In this document: positions 52,615 through 62,100 of the stretch, piece after piece
How positions within the stretch are numbered: the first letter of the stretch is position 1
Layout of the letters: every line of letters begins with the position of its first letter
Source of the DNA: JACPVF01 sp964502095
GTDB lineage: Bacteria > Chloroflexota > Anaerolineae > Anaerolineales > Villigracilaceae
Assembly: GCA_964502095.1 (NCBI GenBank)
Contig: CAZCUF010000004.1
Location: 219,393-283,392 of the forward strand
Length of the DNA: 64,000 nucleotides
Direction: 5' to 3'
Notes under the pieces: model-generated
Database searches by the model: none
Told to the model about the DNA's origin: nothing
The model's input: the letters and a program-made list of their open reading frames with translations, nothing else
Program-made: the position numbers and the translations under genes

Positions 52615-53122
52615 AGTTTCTTATGGCGTATATAATCGAGTCGTGCGGTTGGTTTTCAGTTTTATAGAAAATGCTTTTTGAATTGGTTAAATGAGAAGGA
52701 TCAATACTATCATACAAGGGTTTTAGGTCTAACCCTATCCTTCCTGCACCAGCTTTCAATAACATAAGCGAAATCACAATATCGCGGATATCATCGCTTT
52801 TCGAAGCAAGTAATGCTAGCTCTAATGCACAATATGCCAAAATATTTTCCTTTTTATGTTGTATTCGCAAAGCAACTCTCCTGACATATAACACCAAAGC
52901 CCATGAAAGCTTAGGCCTTCTTTTTATGAACTCTTCAATAGCTTTTCTTTCTTCCAGTGACGCGCCTATGTAAATTTGTGCTAGCTGATCCAGCACCAGA
53001 TCAAAAGGATGATTATTGATATCATCCCACACGTCTGCTTTACTCTTGAACACATATGCCTTAGGGCCGAAAAGATAGTTGAGTTTCCATTTTGCCCATG
53101 AGGTCCGGAAATATTTGTCCAC
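52577..53122 (-). CDS. Candidate immunity protein of cassette 2
   Basis: The 181-aa mainly helical soluble protein begins MDKYFRTSWAKWKLNYLFG and contains repeated amphipathic helices (VLDQLAQIYIGASLEERKAIEEFIK, ALELALLASKSDDIRDIVISLML). It follows the decayed RHS tip (stop at 53141) by 18 bases, the position of an immunity gene. Its last residues (ERPIHN) are encoded by RHS sequence of the next cassette, and its stop TAA differs from the RHS sequence by one base. It is not recognised by family; the immunity role is inferred from position. Confidence 0.5.
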   Translation of the reverse strand: MDKYFRTSWAKWKLNYLFGPKAYVFKSKADVWDDINNHPFDLVLDQLAQIYIGASLEERKAIEEFIKRRPKLSWALVLYVRRVALRIQHKKENILAYCALELALLASKSDDIRDIVISLMLLKAGAGRIGLDLKPLYDSIDPSHLTNSKSIFYKTENQPHDSIIYAIRNFGPPEWERPIHN

Positions 53123-53140
53123 AGCTAGAATCCTTCAAGC

Positions 53141-54107
53141 CTATTGCTTCGGTGGATAGGCCATAATGTTTAATATTATTGTCCAGCCTGAATCCATTAA
53201 ATCGGTCACCTCACGATAAAAAGTTGATCCCTCAAATTGTCTATAGTCGTTTGCAAACAGAACTGGATTCCTAAGAGATTTAGTCTCATTCCAAAATTGT
53301 TCCTGTGCTGTTCTCCTGAAATTATCTACATACAGATAGCGACCACCTTTGATCTCACTGGCAATTTGTACATAGCCGGGCGGATCTTCCCCCTCGATAA
53401 TCTTTCCTAAGACAGTTACTCCGCTTCCGGCCCCAATCGTCCGAGCGCATGCAGGGTTTTTCAAACATAAGATTACAATCTGGCGAAAACCATTTTGCGC
53501 AAGACTCGAGTTTGCAGCAATCACATCCGCCAGCCCGCCACCGGTAATAAATTCATGAGCCAGCGGGCCAGCCACTAAACCACTCAAGATAAAAGCGGCG
53601 ATTTCAGCAGGATGTTGATCTCCATACGAACAATATGTCTTATTGCCCGCGTCGCATTTAGCTTGCTCACTGTGTTGTGTTTTACATACACATCATTGTC
53701 CTGATCTTCCCATGTGTAGTCGCCACCTTCACCATTCCAAGTCATATGTCCACTTGGATCATTATACCTGACCGGGTTATTGTTCACGAACGCGTAGCGG
53801 TCATACCCCTGCACCCCCGGCGGGACGAGGCTGTCGGCTTGAGCGAAGCGTCCCAGTGCGGGGTCGTATCCCCTCCCCTACGTTTCGGGGACGCTCCGCG
53901 CCATCTTGCGGTGTAGAACATGAGACCAAAATCGGTCATGTTGGAATATTAGCCGGTGAAGGTGTAATTCGTGGGCGTTGTGCCGCTAACATAGCGCGTT
54001 TCTCCCCAGGCCGTGTAGCGCAATTCGGAGATGAGATTGCCGCTTGCATCTGTGGTGAGGCTCGTCGAGCCGAGGTGGTCGGTGAGCAGGAAGGATAATG
54101 TGCTGTC
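53141..54107 (-). pseudogene. Displaced RHS tip cassette 2 with nonsense and frameshift mutations
   Basis: The RHS segment DSTLSFLLTDHLGSTSLTT...YTFTG stops at an in-frame TAA at 53951-53949 where other copies have CAA (Gln). The frame resumes in the 53814-53690 region (GYDRYAFVNNNPVRYNDPSGHM, then a pre-toxin region shared with cassette 1). A single-base frameshift near 53690 precedes the remaining tip (QHSEQAKCDAGN, then FILSGLVAGPLAHEFITGGG to YPPKQ, about 150 aa). It cannot produce a full-length tip. It is 5'-joined to an IS transposase fragment. Confidence 0.8.
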
Positions 54108-54245
54108 GACTCCCCGCACCCATAAAATACCATTTAGGAGTTGCCGATGTTCTTGCGCAGGTCGTTCACGTTTCATTTTAGCTTTCGGGAGCAGCGGCTC
54201 AATTTGCTCCCATTGTTCGTTAGTTAGGTCGCCTCGGTCTCTCAT
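54108..54245 (-). mobile_element. IS5-family transposase N-terminal remnant joined to RHS sequence
   Basis: The frame starts MRDRGDLTNEQWEQIEPLLP, then QEHRQLLNGILWVRG, the N-terminal helix-turn-helix region of an IS5/IS4-type transposase. It then switches without a break into the RHS sequence VDSTLSFLLTDHLGST. Only about 46 residues of transposase remain, with no DDE catalytic core. It marks an insertion followed by deletion. Confidence 0.8.
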
Positions 54246-54316
54246 GGCAATCAGTTTATCCGCTATTTTATGTTTTGCATACAGATCCTAGTTATACAGA
54301 CAAATAAAGGTGTCTA

Positions 54317-54742
54317 CTAATTTTTTATTTGTAGCTGAATTACGCTTAGGATTTTTCTTCCAATACTTATTTCTACAGTATAGTTATCTGGATCCAAGTA
54401 GATTTTTAGGGGAATATGCATCTCTCCATTCGAAACCCAAATATTGTCATAATAAATCGGTTGTTTCAGCAGGTCTCTTTCACCTTCGTATATACGAATT
54501 TGTATCTGCTGATGAAGCTCCTGAATGTTTGCCCTGACATAACCACATATATAAACGCTTTCATTTGCTATAAAGTCAGCCACCTGAATCCATTCACCAT
54601 TATTCTTTTTACAGGGGGATGCATTATCAATTTGTATTATGGTTGATTCGTATGCAGGAGCAGAGTACATTAGCAATGCTAATAGAAAGCACAACACCGC
54701 GAAGATTAATAGCCCTATATAGCCAATATCTTTTGCTCTCAT
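54317..54742 (-). CDS. Single-pass membrane protein, candidate immunity protein of cassette 1
   Basis: The 141-aa protein has an N-terminal transmembrane helix (about 8-29, GYIGLLIFAVLCFLLALLMYS) and an extracytoplasmic beta-rich domain with two Cys (CKKNNGEW, YICGYV), perhaps disulfide-bonded. It starts 10 bases after the stop of the RHS tip at 54753. Position and size fit an immunity protein that protects on the periplasmic side. The low G+C compared with the rest of the window suggests acquisition. It is not recognised by family. Confidence 0.55.
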   Translation of the reverse strand: MRAKDIGYIGLLIFAVLCFLLALLMYSAPAYESTIIQIDNASPCKKNNGEWIQVADFIANESVYICGYVRANIQELHQQIQIRIYEGERDLLKQPIYYDNIWVSNGEMHIPLKIYLDPDNYTVEISIGRKILSVIQLQIKN

Positions 54743-54752
54743 GGTTTGTTCT

Positions 54753-55793
54753 TCATTTGCTCCACCATAATGGAACTATATTCATCACAAACGACTCACT
54801 CTTGCCGACTTGACCGTTAATATCGAATAGGTTAGGAAGTCCGTTACCGCCCAGCACAAGGTTCGATTCCGTAGTATACATATACCCGGCTCGGGGGGTA
54901 TAGAATGGCCAACCATTTTCATCTAAGTTAACATTTAACCCTTTCCCAACTCCAGCAAACAGACCAGCATCTATGTTAATTGAGCCGGAAATATCGATTT
55001 GTTTCCCTTCCAGATAATCCGTGATGTCTTCAACATCTCGAGGGATTCCCTGCACACTTGAAGTGCCAAGATAAACATCCCCTTCTATTCCCGTTGGAGT
55101 TCCTCCATAGATAAAAGTTCCTACGGTTTGAACAACGTATAGATTGCCTTCCTTCCAATCGACCAGGAAATCCCACTGATCGTAAACACCGCCTTCCAAT
55201 CCGTAACCTGCTTGTCCACTATAACCAACATGAATACCAGAAACCGGCTTCGGATGGCGTTTGATAATCAGCTCAACTGTAGAGCAATGATTGTAATTTC
55301 CCGCGTCACATTTGGCTTGTTCGCCATGTTGTGCTACATACGCATCATTGTCCTGATCTTCCCATGTGTAGTCGCCACCTTCACCATTCCAAGCCATATG
55401 TCCACTTGGATCCGTATACCTGACCGGATCATTGTTCACGAACGCGTAGCGGTCATAGCCCTGCACGCCCGGCGGGACGAAGCTGTCCGCTTGTGCGAAG
55501 CGTCCCAGTGCGGGGTCGTATCCCCTCCACTGCGTTTCGGGGACGCTCCGCGGCCACCTTGCATTATAGAACATGAGACCGAAATCGGTCATGTTGGAAT
55601 ATTGGCCGGTGAAGGTGTAGTGGGTGGGCGTAGTCCCTGAGGCGTAGCGCACCTGTCCCCAGGCCGTGTAGCGCAATTCGGAGACTAGCGGGCCGTCCGC
55701 ATCGGTGGTGAGGCTCGTCGAGCCGAGACTTGCCCTGAGCGAAGTCGAAGGATGATCGGAGAGCAGGAAGTAAAGCGTGCCGTCAACTCTCAT
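54753..55793 (-). CDS. Displaced RHS tip cassette 1 with variable C-terminal domain
   Basis: The 346-aa frame starts inside RHS sequence (LYFLLSDHPS...), passes the conserved tip (TAWGQVRYASGTTPTHYTFTG, DPALGRFAQADSFVPPGVQGYDRYAFVNNDPVRYTDPSGH) and enters a variable domain from about residue 140. That domain is beta-rich and Gly/Ile-rich (GIHVGYSGQAGYGLEGGVYDQ, ISGSINIDAGLFAGVGKGL) and unlike the other tips. Compared with the main RHS gene it contains an 11-residue insertion PRSVPETQWRG, also in cassette 3, and a repeat-derived insertion PSTSLRASLGS. There is no signal or full RHS shell, so expression alone would give an orphan tip. Confidence 0.72.
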   Translation of the reverse strand: MRVDGTLYFLLSDHPSTSLRASLGSTSLTTDADGPLVSELRYTAWGQVRYASGTTPTHYTFTGQYSNMTDFGLMFYNARWPRSVPETQWRGYDPALGRFAQADSFVPPGVQGYDRYAFVNNDPVRYTDPSGHMAWNGEGGDYTWEDQDNDAYVAQHGEQAKCDAGNYNHCSTVELIIKRHPKPVSGIHVGYSGQAGYGLEGGVYDQWDFLVDWKEGNLYVVQTVGTFIYGGTPTGIEGDVYLGTSSVQGIPRDVEDITDYLEGKQIDISGSINIDAGLFAGVGKGLNVNLDENGWPFYTPRAGYMYTTESNLVLGGNGLPNLFDINGQVGKSESFVMNIVPLWWSK

Positions 55794-55855
55794 GGCAATT
55801 CGTTGTGTAAAGGTCTGCTCAATCTAGCTCATCTTTTTGATCGAATTTCAAACAA

Positions 55856-56116
55856 CTACTCTGATTTAATGATTGAATTTACAACTTCTAAAATCTTTGT
55901 ACCAGTTTCACTTTCTGAAAATCCAAAATCATCGCTTATGAATATACCGAGACCAAGAGCTAATTGCTCTAGTTTTTTTGTAATTGCATTTGCTTTATTA
56001 AGTTCGTCAATCATGGCATTGATATCCTCGATGATGTACGGAAGAAATCTATGCGGCGGTGCCGAATTGGTTACGTAATCTAAAAGGAAAAGTAGGTTTT
56101 TGTGAAGTTTTTTCAT
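55856..56116 (-). CDS. Candidate immunity protein for the main RHS toxin
   Basis: The 86-aa mostly helical, acidic protein (INAMIDELNKANAITKKLEQLALGLG, ISDDFGFSESETGTKILEVVNSIIKSE) starts 4 bases before the end of the 2530-aa RHS gene (ATGA overlap, 56113-56116). Translational coupling at the C-terminal tip is the usual arrangement of toxin and immunity genes. It has no signal or membrane segment, so it should neutralise a toxin in the cytoplasm. No family is recognised; the role is inferred from position. Confidence 0.68.
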   Translation of the reverse strand: MKKLHKNLLFLLDYVTNSAPPHRFLPYIIEDINAMIDELNKANAITKKLEQLALGLGIFISDDFGFSESETGTKILEVVNSIIKSE

Positions 56117-59100
56117 TTTATCAACCTTGCGGCTGCAGGATTTGGTAAATAGACTTGCAATCCGCCACCAACTGCATAATCTCCAAATCGGACTATATTC
56201 TGAGCCTGATCTGCGACGTTGCCAACAAGCATCTTGGTTCCTTTGGGTACTATAAACTCAGCTACATTGGTTGCAAGATTGGTATTTGGTAATGCTAGAT
56301 ACCTTCTTGCATTACTAGGGTAGACATAGGGCTTGAGAGAAAACCAAGGAGATCCTGTCGGCACCGACGTTCCTCCATATCGTCTGAACACATGTAGGTC
56401 GTCAGCCAATTCTATAACTTGAGGTTCTCCCTCAAATGCGCCTTTTACAACCTTCCAATATTTGGAATCAACGATACTTTTCCATGGCACGTCATCCAAG
56501 TGTTTCGCCGCACTACTTGGAATGAATGGCAGTAATCCTGCCAACATCCATGGACTGCAATCGCTATTGGCGCAGTGATAGGCAGTGTATGCCCAGTCCA
56601 CAGGCTCGAAGAGGGCACTGACCAATGTCTCTGTGCCATAGTAGAGAATAGCTTCGGCAACCTCTCGATTTCTCTTCTGCTTTTGCCCTGTCGGATCATA
56701 CTCTAACTCAGCCAGTTTTTCAGCATCAATCGCTCTCTGAAGCGGAGTAAGGTTACCGCCTTCACAATAATCACATCGCATGTGCCCTGATGGATCCGTA
56801 TACCCGACCGGATCATTGTTGACGTACGCATACCGGTCAGACCCTTGCACCCCCGGCGGGACGAGGCTGTCGGCCTGAGCGAAGCGTCCCAGCACGGGGT
56901 CGTACCACCTTGCATTATAGAACATGAGACCGAAATCGGTCATGTTGGAATATTGGCCGGTGAAGGTGTAGTGGGTGGGCGTAGTCCCTGAGGCGTAGCG
57001 GATCGATCCCCAGGCCGTGTATCTCAACTCGGAGATCAGTCCGCCGCTGGCGTTGGTCGTGAGGCTCGTCGAGCCGAGGTGATCGGTGAGCAGGAAGGAT
57101 AACGTCCCGTTGACTCTCATGGCTACTCGCTGTGCGCCTGCATAATAGTACTTGGTGATTGTACCGCTGGTCTGCTCGTAGTAGCCGCCGACAAAAGTTG
57201 TTGCGACTCCATTGATTGTGGATTTGACGCGCTGGCCATCGCCATCGTAGAGGAAGGATGCGCTCATAGATGGTCCGCTCACCGAGACTAGACGATTCTC
57301 CGCATCATAACCCAAGGTATAGGTCTGCCCGCTGATCATGCGTGTGGTTTGATTGCCATTCGCATCGTAGCCATAAGTGTTTCCACTATAAGCCGATACT
57401 GCATGAACGTGATTGGCATCGTAAGTGTAATTTGCGCCTGCTTTGCTCGCCAGATTGCCGGTCACAGGATCGTAGGTATAGCTCTCGTTATATAGTCCAT
57501 TTGAACCTCCTGTGGCTGAGGCGCTGGTCAGGCGGTCGAGTTCATCGTAAGTGAAAGTCTGGATCTGCGGGCCGGCGAAAGAATCAGCAATTGTAAGAAT
57601 GTTTCCCGCCGCGTCATAGGTGTACGAGAGATTCTGCAAGGAGCCGGACGAGATGTTTTGCAGGCGGCCGCCCTGCTGATTCCATGGATAGTATGTGTAA
57701 GCTATGTCCATTGCCGATCCCGGCGATAAAGTGGCCGTGGGGGTGATGGTACGAGTGGGTGTGGGAGTGAAAGTAGCCGTTGGAGTCGGTGTCGCGGTAT
57801 TGTGCTGAGCATATCCTGGTGTGAAGTTGCCGCTAAAACTGTTGTCATAGTAAACGGCAATCCGGCCCTGCCCGCCGTTAGTATTCGATGTGACACCACC
57901 ATTTACTGTCACCACATTGAGTGATACGTTATATCCTTCGATCCTCACTGCGCCGCCGGCCCCAGAGCCTCCCCTGCTGGCAATATTTCCATCACTTTTA
58001 ATGCTGCCAGTAAAGCTAATCGTGTATCCTGAAAGAAAGACAATACCGCCACCGGCCGCTCCGTTCCCACAAGATTCTCCTGTGCGCTTTACGTAGCCGG
58101 CCTCCCCGCCACCAGCGCCAAAATAAATTTTACTTAGCTGTGCGTTACCATAAGGGGCGCCTACGCGGCCCGAGCTGTCACTCCCGTTGTTGGTTCCTGC
58201 AGTGGCATGCCCCCCTCCGCCGCCTACTTTCCAATTGCAAGTGGATGTTCCGCCCGCATCGCCACCGCCGCCAAAAGAAGTTGAGTTGGACGCTGGTCCT
58301 TCTCCTGTACCGGTCAAATCCCAATGTCCGCCGCCGCGATACCCCGATCCGCTGGCGGATATTTTGCCTGCGCCGCTAATCGTTCCTGAAGCGCGAAGAA
58401 TTATCATTCCTGATGTGGAGCCGTTCCACGATTTACTGGTTAATGTACCATTTACGGTCACATTATTGTAATTTGGAACACGCATTAGTATCACGCGTTG
58501 TTGCCCAGCGCCGGTACCGATATTGCTATCATTATTGTTGTTAGCGCCGTAGAATCTGGTCTTGGAAGTTGTGAAGTTGACAGTGTGGCTTGAAATACTG
58601 GATACATGTAGAAATTCGAAATTGCCTGTGTTGGCATAATTTGAAGCCGTGCCGCGTACATTGATCAACATCACTTCATCGCCGACAGCAAGACAGTTGG
58701 ATGGCGGTATAACTGATAAAGTAGCGGATGTGCTGGATACCCCGATCACTGCATAAGATACGCCGTCAGCACAGGTACGCCCATTACTTGCATTGGCATT
58801 GATATTAAATGTACTGCCGCTGGCGATAGTAAGATTTCCATCGTCTCCAGTACCATACGAGACTGGGGCTCTTGAATTGACAGAATCGTAATTTCCGCCA
58901 GTAACACTTGAACGATGGAAGACGGCCCAGGGAGCGGAACTGCTGTTATCGGAGTTAAAAGTAAAACTGGATGGATAGAGATTGCCTACCAATCGCGTGT
59001 TGTTCCCTCTGAACATCTCGGGGGTTCCTGCGGAAGGATAGGTTGGAGCTTGCAGGAAAGAGAATGCCTTTTGGAATGCAGGTGAAAGCGATCCTGTAAC

Positions 59101-62100
59101 CGTCCCGCCCAAACCGCGAACTGTAATGCGTCCCGCCGAATCATAAATGGTGCTTTCCACATAAACGTTCTGCCCAATCACTGTATCTAATTGCATTTGA
59201 TCATTGTATTGATTGCCTACTGTTTCACCGTCGGGATAAGTCATCGTATCCAGCAGGCCGACTGAATTATGCGTCCACTGTGTTGGAAAGGAACCGCCGC
59301 CGGTGACGGCCTTGATTTGCGATACCATCCGCCCGCGCGAATCATAGCTCCACGAAGTGGAACCAGATCCGTCATTCATGGAAGTGCGGCGACCGATGCC
59401 GTTCGCGCCTGCGTCGTATCCATATGTGACGTTGACCTGCGTTCCACAGCTAGAACCGCTGGATGCTTTGGATGTGAGCCGGTTCAGCAGGTCGTAACCC
59501 ATCGTCAAGATACAGCCGCGGGCGTCGGTCTGGCTGGTAAGGTTACCTGCCCCATCGTAGGCGTACGACCAGTTCCCCATATCGGGATCGAACATCACGA
59601 TCTTGCGCCCGGCGTTATCGTAAGTGAGCGTGGTCGCCGCGCCGCCGCGTGTTACAGTTAGCAGGCGATTCAGCTCGTCATAAGTGTATGCCAAGCCGGG
59701 ACCAGTAGAAGGCGTAACTGAGGCGGTACGGCCCCATACATCATTAAGCGTGACAGTATCATGGCCGTTGGCATCCGTAACAGTAGTCTGTAAACCATTG
59801 TAGCTATAGGCTGTAGCAGTATTATCCGGCGCAGTGACTGTTAGATGGCGACCCAAAGCATCGTATGTTGTGTTTGTATAATACGCCGTTTCGCCCCCCG
59901 TGTGTGGCGTGGATTGGGCCACGACGCGGCCATAACCATCGTAAACGAAATCGGTCAGAATGCCGCCGGCATTCGTTTGATATTGACGCCCCATGCCGTC
60001 GTAATTGCGAATCATCGTATACGACTGACCAGCATCGATCTTTTGAGTTAAGGCGGCTTGCAAGCCTGAGGCAGAATCGAAATAACTGATTTGCAGGGTC
60101 GGGTCGGTGGAATCATCCCCCGGACGGACCAACTGGACAAGACGCCCAAAGGGGTCATATTGTGCTGAAATAACGGCATTATTTGGATCAGTCTCTGTCA
60201 GCGGCAGGCCTAATGTGTAATCATAAGTGAGAGTGGTTGTTTGATTGATGGCGTTCGTGGCCGTGAGAGCATAAGTGTGATAAGCCGGATCGAAAGTTGT
60301 TGAGGTGGTGCGTGCACCGCTTGCGGGCGCGGTGGATACGGTTCCATATCCGCTGTAACTTGTAACGGAGAGAGTATTCCCCCATATGTCGTAGCTGTAA
60401 CTCACTTGGCTGTATTGGGTGCCGCTTACCCACGTACGAGTGGCTGTAAGTTTGCCGGCAGTGGACGGTGAGGTATAAGTGTTGGCATTATCGTATAGAT
60501 TCAAGGTTTGAGCAATGACCGCGCCATTTCCATTCCTGATCTGCTGACGCGCTGGCAAGCCTACCAAGTAAACACTTCCATTATTGGTCGGGTAATAATC
60601 TATAGTAGTTGTTCGGTAATTGATCCCGTCAGTTGATTCAGTGGTCGAGATCAGGTTCCCGTAGGTGGATTCGTACGTATACGAACTGAGAGTGGATATA
60701 TAACTCGTCCCATTTGTCCCAAATATCTTTTGTTCTGTGGTAGTGGGATAGACCCAATAAATTCGAAGATAATAATCATGTTGTGGGTAGCCCAAAATAG
60801 TCGATTGGCTGGTTGTTCCATAACCAAAATCTGTTTCGGTCATTAAGATATTCGCAGAACTTTTTACCTGCGTGCTAATCGGTTTTCCTTTTCGCGCATC
60901 GTCCTGCCAATATTTGGTTACCACTTTATGTCCATCCGGGCCGGTTTCAGTCACCGAAGCATGACCTCGAAATTCAGAGGCTTCCTCCGTATAACAATAA
61001 AATGGATCTGGCGCACAAGCACCGGCCATCGCGGAATGGGCAGGATCATTCACTGCCGCGCCAGTGTAATTATAAGTGTAAACATATTCATGCCCCTGAC
61101 CGTCAAACAAGTGTTTCTGCTTGACGCGCGAAAAGGTTGGCAGGGCTTCCATTCTAAATGTATTGATTGGTGTGTATACCGCTGCGGAAGCGTTGATCAA
61201 AGGGCTTAAATCAGTGGAGCCGTAAGGCAAAATCTGAGTAAATGTAACGGTGCCATTGCTGGTAGCCGTTCCCCAAAGATCTGTGCTTCCATTATTCATG
61301 CCGACATTGACCGTGCCCCCGACTGGTGTATAGGTTACTGTAAATTTGTATGCCATGCCAGGCCGCATGATCTGCCGGTCATTATGACCGTCTATATAAT
61401 GGGAAGTGCCATCACTGTATGTGGTCCCTGCAAGCCCCATAAAATCCTTTTCGCAGTATAGGCCACTGCCTGCTCTTGCCTTCCACGGATCAGGTGGGCG
61501 AGTCCACCCACATGGCGCCCAACCATCGTTAGAACCGAAGATAACAGTGCTTGTGTAAACAGCACGGGCATTAGAATCGTACCAAGTCTCATAATCGAAT
61601 TGCACGCCCCCCCCATATCCGTTACTTGCGTATGTTAAGTGTGTATTATCCCCGTAAGTAAAACTATATCCGGGAAGGGCAGTATTATTCAGACCGTATT
61701 GCTGGACGCCGCGCAAAGTGGTCATTTTCGCGCCGGCTGAAAAGGTATAATTTGGGAAAATTATGTTCGAATTTGCATTGTCCGGAGCATAGGTGAAATC
61801 ATATCGGCGGATCTCTGTCTCAAAACCGCCATCTCCGTCCGCATCCTGTTGGATATGCACGGATTTCAGGCGATACCTTTCAAAACTGTGATAGATGTTA
61901 TCTGCCGCCCATTGACTGAAAAAGTCCCAGCGGTTTTCGCGCTCAAAATAGACTCGATAACGTCCATTCGGGTACACAATCGTTTCCGGGTAAACAGCCA
62001 CCGTGGCAGTCACCGTATCGTATCGTGATGTTAATACTTTAGTGTCATCGAAATATGTGTATTCCAAACTCTGCCCAAATACGTTGGTTGCACGCCGTAA

